From: Thermoplasmata archaeon
GTDB taxonomy: Archaea; Thermoplasmatota; Thermoplasmata; Lutacidiplasmatales; UBA184
Assembly (NCBI GenBank): GCA_022750115.1
Contig: JAKIWI010000002.1
Location: 253,062 to 317,061, forward strand
Length of the DNA stretch: 64,000 nt
Direction of reading: 5' to 3'
The translations under genes were made by a program, and so were the position numbers. Shown here one piece after another: positions 18,652 to 26,929 of this stretch (within the stretch, counting starts at the first letter, position 1; each line of letters starts with the position of its first letter). The notes under the pieces were generated by a model that was not told the DNA's origin, did no database searches, and saw only the letters and a program-made list of their open reading frames with translations.

Positions 18652-18842
18652 GAATCCAAAGACCGACCTCGGGTGCGCCCGGGGTGAGCCTCAGCGTTCC
18701 GTATTACGTATCAATGTGTATAAGGACCTACGTGCCCGGAGCCGACACGTCGCCCCTCGGCGCGCCGGGGGTCCGGCCGTTGGCGCGTCTCACGGACGGC
18801 GCGAGGGACCGACGGGAGCTCGCCGGGAATCATCCCCGGGGG

Positions 18843-18850
18843 TGTAATAA
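18843..18850 (+). promoter_or_regulatory. TATA box of the second Kelch gene
   Basis: TGTAATAA centred about 29 nt before the ATG at 18875; leaderless spacing. Confidence 0.55.
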
Positions 18851-18874
18851 GCTGGGGCGGACCGGCGGCGGCCG

Positions 18875-21718
18875 ATGGCGGGAGCGACTAGAGTCTCCGG
18901 GCGCCGTTGGCGGCGTGGTCGCGCGGCCGGTCTCGGGGCGGCGCTCCTCAGCTTCGGAATCCTGAGCGTCCTGCTCCTCGTCGGCGCGCCGGCGTCCGCT
19001 GCCCCGGCGGTCGTGCCGGGGTCTCCCCTTCGGGATTCACCTGCCGTCGGGCTCTCGTCCGCCGATCACCCGAACACCGCGAAGAGCTCGGCCATCGGCT
19101 CCGGACCTCCGACGAACGGATGGACCCTACTCTCCGGAACGGCGGGTCCGTCCGCCCGCAGCGGCGCGGCGGTCGCGTTCGACCCGCTCCTCGGCGAGGA
19201 TGTCCTGTTCGGAGGTCGGAGTGGAGTCCCGCTCGGTGACACATGGGCCCTTCGCGGCACGAACTGGACCCGGCTGACCGAGACTACCGCCCCCAGCCCC
19301 CGGAATGGTGCGGCAATGGCCTGGGACCCCGTCGGCGGATACCTGCTCCTGTTCGGAGGGTTCAGCGCCATGGGGTATCAGTCCGACAGCTGGGAGTTCG
19401 TCTCCGGTCATTGGGCGCTGCTCGCGCCCTCGATGGAACCCTCCCCGCGGGCGGACGCGGCCCTCGCCCTGGATCCGACGGGCGGTCGTTTGGTTCTGTT
19501 CGGCGGGACAAACGGCGGGCCGCTCGGGGACACGTGGGCGTTCTCCGCCGGAAACTGGACGCCAGTGAACACCACTTCCAGCCCGTCACCCCGCTCCGAC
19601 GCCGTCTTCACCGACGACCCGGAGGCGGGCGCCGCCGTGCTGTTCTCGGGGCGGGATTCGGGTCCACTCAACGACACCTGGGAGTTTCACGACGGCGGGT
19701 GGACCGAAGTGACTCCGACAAGCTCGCCGGGAAGCCGCGCTGGCGCAGCGGGGGCGTTCGACATCACGGACGGCTACCTCGTCGTGTACGGAGGAAACGG
19801 CAGCGGACGGCTCGCGGACACCTGGTCGTTCCGGAATTCTACTTGGAGCGCGCTCGCACCGCCGTTCCACCCCCCCGCGTTTTCCGACGCAGCCGTCACG
19901 TTCGACCCAACCTCCGGTTCGCTCATCGCGTTCGGCGGATACTCGAATTCGACGGTCCTCGGAGCTACGTGGGGCTTCCGTGCGGCTCCGAATGGTAGCT
20001 CGAAGTACAACTGGAGCGAGGTCCACTCCACGCGCGAACCCACCGACCGGACCCAGGCGGGATTCGCCTTCGACGCCGCTGACGGCGCCGTCGTGATGTT
20101 CGGGGGCCAAAACCAGTCCGGGACGAGCAATGCCACCGACTACTACAACGACACCTGGACGTACCGCGCGGGCGTCTGGACGCAGCACAACCTGACGCCG
20201 TCGCCAAGTCCGCGACGCGGGACCATGCTGACCTACGACCCTGCAGTCGGGGCGCTGGTCCTGTTCGGCGGATCGAACGGGTCGAGCTACTTCAACGATA
20301 CTTGGACCTACCGCCACGGTGTTTGGACGCCAATCCCGACGGCGGTCGCCCCCACGCCCCGGCGCAGTGCCGGATTCGCCTTCGACCCGCAGCTGGGCGG
20401 GATCTTGTTGTTCGGCGGCCACAACGCCTCCGGCGGAGCCCGCGGGTTCTACACGGTGTTCAACGACACCTGGCTTTGGACCGCTGCCGGGTGGAGCCAG
20501 ATCTCCGGCGGTTCGTCGCCCGAACCCCGGGCGGAGCCTCTCATGACCTTCGACCCGACGGACGGTTTCCTGTTGCTCTATGGGGGCTACCATCAGAACG
20601 GCACGGCGTTCGATGAGCAGGAGCTCGACAGCACGTGGGTGTTCGAGAACCGTACCTGGACGAACATCACGGCCCGGGTGGGAATCCCGCCGTCCCCGCG
20701 CGATGGCTCCGGATTCGTGTTCGACCCGGCGACCGGCTACATCCTTGCCTTCGCCGGCGACGACAACCGACTCACCGCGGTCCCGAGCATCTGGGAGTTT
20801 CAACTGGGCCACTGGAAGTTGAATTGCAACAACTGCGCCGCCCCGACCTGGGCGGCCGATCACGCGGTCTACGACGAGGCGGACGGCTACTTGATCACCC
20901 AAGGCTCGCAGAAGGGCGTTCCGCCGGTGGGAGAAGGTCCGCGCCTCCAGTCCCTCGCTCCGGACGCAGGTCCGCCGGGAAAGCCCCAACGAACCTGGGC
21001 GTGGAACGCCACCCCATTTCTGAGCGTCACGGCGTCCCCCATCGCTACGGATCTGGGACGACCGGTCGCCCTCACAGGATGGCTGGGGGCCGGCACTCCT
21101 CCTTGGAGCCTCACGTGGGCTGTTCACGGTCGCCCGAGCGTTTCCGGCCCGGTCGACGTGGCCACATTCTCCTCGGTGGGGACGATCAAGATCTTCGCGA
21201 ACGCTAGCGCTCCCGGCAGCAACCAGACTCGGTCGACCCTGACGGTCGTCGTAAACTCTACTCCGAGGGCCTCCCTGCTCCTGACTCCGTCGTTCACCCC
21301 TGAGGGGTCGCCGGTGACCATCACGATCGGCGGGCGTCTCGGGACCAGTCCGTTGGCCCTACTGTTGGCCGGACTTCCCCCTGGGTGTCCTGCGAGCGGG
21401 AGCCAGAGTCTCGTGTGCTCCCCGAGCAGCCCCGGCGTCTACAACGTGACGCTCAACGTGACCGACCAACTCGGCGCGGTCGGCTGGTCGAACGCAACGC
21501 TCGTCGTGAACGCGACGGTGGTTACCGGGCCGGGGCGATTTGCCTCGCTCGAGACCTACGTGGCCTTGTTCGGCCCGGCCGCCATCGCCGTCCCGACCGC
21601 CATCTACCTGGTGCTCCGGTTCCGGCATGCTCCGCCGAAGCGCGGAGCTCCGGCCGCCGTGCCACCGCCGACCCCGCCGGCGACCTCTCCCCCGAGCCCG
21701 CCGTCGGGCTCCGACTGA
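18875..21718 (+). CDS. Membrane-anchored Kelch-type beta-propeller protein with Ig-like domains
   Basis: 947 residues. N-terminal signal (LGAALLSFGILSVLLLVGAPASA), then about twelve Kelch-like repeats (LLFGG...GDTW) over residues about 85-670, ending in a Cys motif (CNNCAAPTW) equivalent to the CNCH of its paralog at 13716-16244. Two Ig/PKD-like domains follow, the second with GLPPGC...VCSP. A C-terminal helix (ALFGPAAIAVPTAIYLVL) plus a Pro-rich tail suggests anchoring; the paralog lacks this. It stands between the two glycosidase genes. Codon use is slightly less GC-biased than in the first Kelch gene. Probable role: surface recognition of a glycan or protein (inference). Confidence 0.9.
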   Translation: MAGATRVSGRRWRRGRAAGLGAALLSFGILSVLLLVGAPASAAPAVVPGSPLRDSPAVGLSSADHPNTAKSSAIGSGPPTNGWTLLSGTAGPSARSGAAVAFDPLLGEDVLFGGRSGVPLGDTWALRGTNWTRLTETTAPSPRNGAAMAWDPVGGYLLLFGGFSAMGYQSDSWEFVSGHWALLAPSMEPSPRADAALALDPTGGRLVLFGGTNGGPLGDTWAFSAGNWTPVNTTSSPSPRSDAVFTDDPEAGAAVLFSGRDSGPLNDTWEFHDGGWTEVTPTSSPGSRAGAAGAFDITDGYLVVYGGNGSGRLADTWSFRNSTWSALAPPFHPPAFSDAAVTFDPTSGSLIAFGGYSNSTVLGATWGFRAAPNGSSKYNWSEVHSTREPTDRTQAGFAFDAADGAVVMFGGQNQSGTSNATDYYNDTWTYRAGVWTQHNLTPSPSPRRGTMLTYDPAVGALVLFGGSNGSSYFNDTWTYRHGVWTPIPTAVAPTPRRSAGFAFDPQLGGILLFGGHNASGGARGFYTVFNDTWLWTAAGWSQISGGSSPEPRAEPLMTFDPTDGFLLLYGGYHQNGTAFDEQELDSTWVFENRTWTNITARVGIPPSPRDGSGFVFDPATGYILAFAGDDNRLTAVPSIWEFQLGHWKLNCNNCAAPTWAADHAVYDEADGYLITQGSQKGVPPVGEGPRLQSLAPDAGPPGKPQRTWAWNATPFLSVTASPIATDLGRPVALTGWLGAGTPPWSLTWAVHGRPSVSGPVDVATFSSVGTIKIFANASAPGSNQTRSTLTVVVNSTPRASLLLTPSFTPEGSPVTITIGGRLGTSPLALLLAGLPPGCPASGSQSLVCSPSSPGVYNVTLNVTDQLGAVGWSNATLVVNATVVTGPGRFASLETYVALFGPAAIAVPTAIYLVLRFRHAPPKRGAPAAVPPPTPPATSPPSPPSGSD

Positions 21719-21767
21719 GTGGTTTTCCGTCGCTAGACGCCGGGAATTCTGCGATTCCCGACACGAC

Positions 21768-21775
21768 GTATATCA
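21768..21775 (+). promoter_or_regulatory. TATA box of the second glycosidase-like gene
   Basis: GTATATCA centred 28 nt before the ATG at 21800, within the 81-bp gap after the Kelch gene, so this gene probably has its own leaderless promoter. Confidence 0.6.
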
Positions 21776-21799
21776 ACCGGAAGTCATCAGGAATCGGGG

Positions 21800-23998
21800 A
21801 TGCGAGCTAAAGCATCACTCGGCAGGCGAACGCCAGGCTATCCGCTCTCACTCCGCCCGCTCGTCGGCGCGGCCGTTTTCGTCGGGGCCGTCCTGATCCT
21901 AACGGCGCTGCTCCCGAACTCGGTGGGCGCCAACGAACGGGCCGAAGCGGGGGTCGGCTCGTCGCTCTTGCCGCCGCTCGTGCTCACCGACAATTCGCTC
22001 CTCTCCACGGTCTTCGGATTGGGGACGGTCAAGATCTCCGACGGGGTCCACCTGCTCCCCCCCTCGTCTGGCGTCCGGTCCTACGATCTCGTGATCGGGG
22101 TCGTGGCGCCGATCTCCTCCCTTTCGGCGACGGTGGAGACGAACCCCCTCCTCCAGTGGTCGAACCCGATGCAGAAGCCGGGCGGGGCGGACAATCTCCC
22201 GCCGTTCCAATTGTGGACCTGGTCCGTCACGACGGGCGGCGTGAACGACACGGCCAACTGGACCGTGATGGCCTACTCGCACTTCCTCAAGCGGACGGTC
22301 GGCTGGGCCGACCAGACGTTCGTGATCCGCGGGACGACGCAGCCGGTCGAGCCCGTCACCGTTCCGGCGACGCTGCCCACCGGCGACTCGACCCCCCAGG
22401 TTGGGCTGTTCCTCCAGTACCCGGGGGCCCCGAACTCCTCGATCCCGACCACGAACCCAGCGTACCGCTCGTTGATCACGAGCCTCGACCCCGGGATGAT
22501 CCGACTTTCGCTGTCCGGCATCCAAACCTACGCGTACTGGAGCAAGGTCACCCTCTCGCCGGTGTTCAACTTCACGGCGTTCGATGCCAGTGTAAACTTC
22601 TCCAACGCGGTCGGCGCGACCGTTGTCCTCTCCCTCCCCGTCGGGACCTGGGGGGACGGCAACTTCCTCCCGTACGGGATGCCGGTCAACACCAGCATGC
22701 CGTTGACGTTCCTGGGGAACACCGGGTACTTCCCCACCGCCGCCTCGTACCAGCGGTTCGTGGACGTCCTCGTCGCGCACGTCGTGGCGTACCACGAGAC
22801 GATCCCCTACTGGTCGATCGGGAACGAGCAGCCGCTTCCGAACGCGACGATCGCCGGGATGTTCGTCAAGATGTTCAACGTCGCCGAGAAGGAGATCCAC
22901 GCGCAACTTCCGCGGGCGCGGGTCGGTTCCGACGTGCTGACCAACCGCACGTTCCTCCCGCAGTTCTCGACGACGATGCACAACGTCGGGTTCCTCTCCT
23001 ACCACTTCTACCCCGCCGTGGGCTACTGCGTCGCGAACGGCACGTTCTGCCCGCCCGCGGGCGGTTTCAACGGCACGGTCGACCCCAACCTGTTCCGCCC
23101 GATCGCGGAACTGTACGGCGACTCCGTGTTCTACGCGCCCCACCTCGCCCAGGAACTCTGGTACAACGCGACGCACAACTGGCTCCCGGTCTTCGATGCG
23201 GAGTCGAACCTCAACGCTGTCGGGGGAGCCCACACGTCGTGGGTCGGCACCGACGCGCGCGACCAGTCGCTGTTCGGCGCCGCGTGGCTGGTCGCTGCGC
23301 TGCTCCAGAGCGCGTCGGAGAACGTCTCGTCGCTCACCTACTTCACCGCGACCGACCCGTCGAACTCGTTCCCGACGACGATCACGTCCCCCTACGGGGG
23401 TTGGGGCTTCGGACTCGCGCGACCGGGCCCGGTGACGGGCTACCTCCACTATGCGCCGTACTGGGCCCTGAAGCTGTGGGCCAACAACGTGCCGGCCGGC
23501 TCCCGCGGGGCCGTCCTCCCGACGAACGACCGGACCGTCCTCCAGGCCTACGCCGACCAGTCGGCCAGCGGGCTCAACGTCATCCTCGTGAACCTTGCGG
23601 CGGTCCCGGTCCAGGTACCGGTCACGCTCAGCGCATCGGGCTACGTCTCGCACGCGACGCACATCCTCGACTCGCGCTCCTACGTGCAGACGTTCAACGC
23701 GTCCTCCCAACGCGAGCACTTGTGGCGCTCCGGCGTCACGCAGAACATCTCGAAGGTCCCGTCCCTGACCGTGACCATCGATGGGTACGGTGTCGCGGTC
23801 GTTCAGTTCGTGAAGTCCACGGGGAAGGGACCGATGATCGCGTCGAACAATTCGAGCGCCAGTGCGTTGTGCGTCGCGGCGAGCGGGCTGCCGACGAACG
23901 TGGCCGCCGACCAGGTCGACAACGACGCGCTCGGGGTCTGGGCGACGCCGCCGTTCGGGGTCGCCTCGCTCATCGCCGCCCGCTCGGTTCCCGCGTAG
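21800..23998 (+). CDS. Exported glycoside hydrolase-like protein, paralog of 16261-18651
   Basis: 732 residues with an N-terminal signal or anchor helix (VGAAVFVGAVLILTALLP). It is colinear with the minus-strand paralog: YWSIGNE (Glu343, proposed acid/base), FLSYHFYPAVGYC, and VFDAESNLN (Glu468, proposed nucleophile), each followed by the same WGFGL and YAPYWALKLWA segments. The C-terminus (about 670-732) lacks the Asn-rich spacer and membrane helix of the paralog and ends in an Ala-rich segment, so only the N-terminal helix could anchor it. Likely a retaining glycosidase acting outside the cell on a polysaccharide or glycoprotein glycan. The substrate is not predictable here. Confidence 0.82.
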   Translation: MRAKASLGRRTPGYPLSLRPLVGAAVFVGAVLILTALLPNSVGANERAEAGVGSSLLPPLVLTDNSLLSTVFGLGTVKISDGVHLLPPSSGVRSYDLVIGVVAPISSLSATVETNPLLQWSNPMQKPGGADNLPPFQLWTWSVTTGGVNDTANWTVMAYSHFLKRTVGWADQTFVIRGTTQPVEPVTVPATLPTGDSTPQVGLFLQYPGAPNSSIPTTNPAYRSLITSLDPGMIRLSLSGIQTYAYWSKVTLSPVFNFTAFDASVNFSNAVGATVVLSLPVGTWGDGNFLPYGMPVNTSMPLTFLGNTGYFPTAASYQRFVDVLVAHVVAYHETIPYWSIGNEQPLPNATIAGMFVKMFNVAEKEIHAQLPRARVGSDVLTNRTFLPQFSTTMHNVGFLSYHFYPAVGYCVANGTFCPPAGGFNGTVDPNLFRPIAELYGDSVFYAPHLAQELWYNATHNWLPVFDAESNLNAVGGAHTSWVGTDARDQSLFGAAWLVAALLQSASENVSSLTYFTATDPSNSFPTTITSPYGGWGFGLARPGPVTGYLHYAPYWALKLWANNVPAGSRGAVLPTNDRTVLQAYADQSASGLNVILVNLAAVPVQVPVTLSASGYVSHATHILDSRSYVQTFNASSQREHLWRSGVTQNISKVPSLTVTIDGYGVAVVQFVKSTGKGPMIASNNSSASALCVAASGLPTNVAADQVDNDALGVWATPPFGVASLIAARSVPA

Positions 23999-24056
23999 GC
24001 CGAACGGGCGCCCACGGCTCGGGCTGAAATCCGGACCCGCTCCGCCGATCGGTTCG

Positions 24057-24656
24057 TTAGCTCGCGAACCCGCGTGGCTCCGGCGCGCGTGTGAAACTCA
24101 GAAGGCCCGGCTCTTCGGGGTGCGAAGGCCCGAGGGCGTCGAGGGCGTGGCGGAGCAGCGAACGGGCCGCGTCCTCGACCTTCGCGTCGCCGTCAGATTC
24201 GCCGGAGGGGTCCGTGGTCACCGTCAATCGCCCGCGTCGGATCCCCAAACGGACCTGTCCTCGGGTCCCCTGGACCGACCAGACGAGCCAAGGACCGTCG
24301 GAGGGCTCGTAGAGGCCCAGCCACCGGAGCGGTCCGAACCACCGACCGGCAAGACGGCCGAACAGTTCGGTCCGCGAGGCCCCCGGAGCCAGTTCGACCG
24401 AAGCGAACGGACGTGTCCGCGGTCGCGCGGCCGGACCCGGCAGGTCGGGGCGGTCGATGAGCTGATAGCCGTCGGACTCGCGCCGCACGACCCCGTGCCG
24501 CTCGAGTCGGCGCAGGGATCGCACGAGCGACTCCGGGTGGGCGTCGAGCGCGCGCTTGAGGCCGTTGAAGGCGACCCGCCCGGGGCGCTCCATCAGGAAC
24601 TCGACGACGCGGTCGTCGAGCGGCCCCTCCTCGGCCCGGTCGTCCCAGCTTCGCAT
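24057..24656 (-). CDS. Winged-helix DNA-binding regulator-like protein
   Basis: 199 residues from the ATG at 24656. Residues about 15-75 look like a winged helix (VVEFLMERPGRVAFNGLKRAL, SLVRSLRRLERHGVVRRES). The rest (about 90-199) is an unrecognised alpha/beta region with several Trp (WFGPLRWLGLYEP, WLVWSVQG). It may regulate a neighbouring gene, but no operator is visible. The frame is open to 25169 on this strand, but that extension overlaps the signal-peptide region of the opposite gene and is compositionally poor. A TATA-like box (24680-24687) 27 nt upstream supports the chosen start. Confidence 0.78.
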   Translation of the reverse strand: MRSWDDRAEEGPLDDRVVEFLMERPGRVAFNGLKRALDAHPESLVRSLRRLERHGVVRRESDGYQLIDRPDLPGPAARPRTRPFASVELAPGASRTELFGRLAGRWFGPLRWLGLYEPSDGPWLVWSVQGTRGQVRLGIRRGRLTVTTDPSGESDGDAKVEDAARSLLRHALDALGPSHPEEPGLLSFTRAPEPRGFAS

Positions 24657-24679
24657 CGACTCCCCATCCGGGTACGGGG

Positions 24680-24687
24680 GTATAGAG
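24680..24687 (-). promoter_or_regulatory. TATA box of the wHTH gene
   Basis: CTCTATAC on the minus strand centred 27 nt before the ATG at 24656; leaderless spacing. Confidence 0.5.
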
Positions 24688-24780
24688 CGGTGGTTACCCC
24701 GAGGTAGGCGGCCGCGCGTCCGGATGGAGCCGATTCTCAGTCGGCCGATTGGGGGGGAAGGTGGATAACCCTCCGACACG

Positions 24781-26922
24781 ATGCACCGGCAGATGTCGAT
24801 GCCGACCGGCTCGCGGCGAGCATGGCTCCTCACCCCCCGCCGCGTGAGCGGGCTTCGCGTGGCGCTCGTGCTCGCGACAGCGGCCGCCGCCCTCGCCGTG
24901 ACGTTCCTCGTCCCCCCGCTGCACCTGCAAGCCTCGTCCGCTCTCCAGTCCGTCCGCGTGACGATCCTCGACAAGCCGGACGCGGGCATTCCGGCGGCTT
25001 CGCTGGGATCGTCCCTCTCGCTGGGGGTCTCCGCCGCCCCCGCGACGATTTGCGCGTTCGGGATCTCGAGTTGTCCCGCCGGCGTCGCGGAAACACGGGT
25101 CACCCTGAGCGCCGGCGCCCAGACGGCGCCGACCCCGTTCTGGCCGAACGTCCAGGTCGCCTTCGTCATCGAGACGACCGCGTACGACGGCTTCTACTAC
25201 CACTACTACGGCTATCCCGGGTCCGACAAGTGCGCCGACGGCGGAGGGGCGGACAATCCGCCCTGCGAGGAGTCGAACGGTGGTCCGTTCTTCCTCGCCC
25301 ACTCCCAGGAGATCGCGAACGAGATCTCCTCGGCGAACCCCCACTCGAACGTCAGCTTCGCCATGGTCGACTTCTTCGGCACCGACTGCGGCGACTGGAA
25401 CGACTGCGGGGACTCCTCGAAGTACAGCGTCGACATCCCGCAGTTCGTCCCGGCGGCCGACTTCGGGACCGCCGTCCAGGAGGCGGTCGCGAGCAATGCG
25501 TTCGGCGGCGGCTACATCACGATCGTCGGCCTCGACGACAACTTCCTCCACAGCCCGTCGATCACCGCGATGTACGGCGCGATCATCGGCAGCAACCTCG
25601 ACTGGTCGGCGAACACGCACCACGTGGTGGTCCTCATCGGGTCGACGGCGCCGCGCGACCCGTCGTACGTCGAGAACTACAAGGTGAGCCCGTTCGACCT
25701 GTGCTGCGGCGGCACCCAGACGAACGGCTGGACGTGCGAGCCGTCGTTCATCTTCGCGGACGGCGTGATGCCGAACTGCGAGGGATGGGTCCACTCGCAG
25801 GACGGGAACCCGAACGACTCGATCGCCGCGCTCGCGCATACGACCCACAACTGCGTCGATTCCATCGGCCACACCTGCACCGTCGACACGATCGACCTCT
25901 GGGATACAGCGACCGACCCACTTTCGGCCGGCTGGCCGACGGGCCACGGCGCGGGGAGCGGTCCGGGCGGCACCGCCGTCCTCGCGAACACCGAGCACGT
26001 CATCAGCGCGGGCTGCGACCTCGCCGCCGCGACGGGAGGGACGTGGGATGGGCCGTCGTTCGCCTCGTGCCCGAACGGGCAGGCCGGCACCCTCGCCTAC
26101 GTTCCGCACGGCCCGATTCCGACGCCCAACACCCAGAACCCGACGCTGTTCGCGGCCCTCCGAGGCATCGGCTTCGGGCCGGTCTACCAGACGCTCGTCG
26201 CGAACGGCTCGAACGCGCCGATGTTCAATTACGCGCCGTACGGCGGCATCCGGCTCTCTGCGACGCCCCAGTTCGCCACCTCGTGCGAGACCAGCGACGG
26301 ACGGGACGTGCTGGGCTGCCAGCAGACGCCCTACGTCCGGACCATCGGTACCATTCCGACCCTGAGCTGGAACTTCTCGACGATCCCGAAGTACAACGCG
26401 ATGTACGTCGGGGACACCTGGAGCACCTCCTTCGACGTGATCTCGCAGAACGGTCAGACGGGCGTGGTCCCCGTCGACGCGTGTACGACGTCGCAGTGCA
26501 AAGCGTCGGGCAGCACGTCGGTCAACGGCATCTACACGTGGGCGTACTACGTGCCGCGGGCGAACGGCTCCGCGGTCCATCAGTCGTTCCCGGTTGCCAC
26601 CGTGAACGTGGAGCTCACGGCGACGGGAGTCGTCGGGACCGGACCGCCGCCACCGTTCCCGCCCGGTCCTCCGGGCGTCCCGATCCCGGTCGCCCCGAAC
26701 ATCCCGATCGCCTCGCCCATCGCGACGGGCTCCACCGTCGGCATCGCGAGCCTCTCGCTCAACGCGGCCGCCGCCGGCTTCCTCGGCGCGGGGTTCGTCC
26801 GGGTGTCGATGAAGAACCGGCCCATCGCCATGCAGATCGCGGCCATGGGCGGCAAAGGACAGGGCTCGAAGTTCGACAAGGCCGTCCGCGAGGGCGGCTC
26901 GAGCATCGGGAAGTTCGAGTAG
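24781..26922 (+). CDS. Secreted Cys-rich protein with VWA-like core and C-terminal helix
   Basis: 713 residues, not assigned to a family. N-terminal signal (LRVALVLATAAAALAVTFLV). Residues about 120-330 resemble a von Willebrand A fold: strand VQVAFVIETTAYDG where the DxSxS site would be, then NVSFAMVDFFGTDCGDW, ITIVGLDDNF and HHVVVLIGSTAPRD. The canonical MIDAS Asp/Ser residues are not present. At least 16 cysteines are spread through the chain (DLCCGG, WTCEPSF, MPNCEGW, NCVDSIGHTC), implying an oxidising, extracytoplasmic location. A Pro-rich spacer precedes a hydrophobic segment (about 650-680) and a short cytoplasmic-type tail. It is divergent from the wHTH gene and convergent with rfcL. 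Confidence 0.8.
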   Translation: MHRQMSMPTGSRRAWLLTPRRVSGLRVALVLATAAAALAVTFLVPPLHLQASSALQSVRVTILDKPDAGIPAASLGSSLSLGVSAAPATICAFGISSCPAGVAETRVTLSAGAQTAPTPFWPNVQVAFVIETTAYDGFYYHYYGYPGSDKCADGGGADNPPCEESNGGPFFLAHSQEIANEISSANPHSNVSFAMVDFFGTDCGDWNDCGDSSKYSVDIPQFVPAADFGTAVQEAVASNAFGGGYITIVGLDDNFLHSPSITAMYGAIIGSNLDWSANTHHVVVLIGSTAPRDPSYVENYKVSPFDLCCGGTQTNGWTCEPSFIFADGVMPNCEGWVHSQDGNPNDSIAALAHTTHNCVDSIGHTCTVDTIDLWDTATDPLSAGWPTGHGAGSGPGGTAVLANTEHVISAGCDLAAATGGTWDGPSFASCPNGQAGTLAYVPHGPIPTPNTQNPTLFAALRGIGFGPVYQTLVANGSNAPMFNYAPYGGIRLSATPQFATSCETSDGRDVLGCQQTPYVRTIGTIPTLSWNFSTIPKYNAMYVGDTWSTSFDVISQNGQTGVVPVDACTTSQCKASGSTSVNGIYTWAYYVPRANGSAVHQSFPVATVNVELTATGVVGTGPPPPFPPGPPGVPIPVAPNIPIASPIATGSTVGIASLSLNAAAAGFLGAGFVRVSMKNRPIAMQIAAMGGKGQGSKFDKAVREGGSSIGKFE

Positions 26923-26929
26923 ACGTCGC

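Noticed and set aside
16438..18687. 749-codon plus-strand frame opposite the glycosidase gene
   Set aside because: Low-complexity Arg/Val/Gly composition; it is the complement of a gene with signal peptide, catalytic motifs and anchor.
24657..25169. N-terminal extension of the wHTH gene on the minus strand
   Set aside because: Overlaps the divergent secreted protein gene; the TATA-like box at 24680-24687 and the domain start favour ATG 24656.
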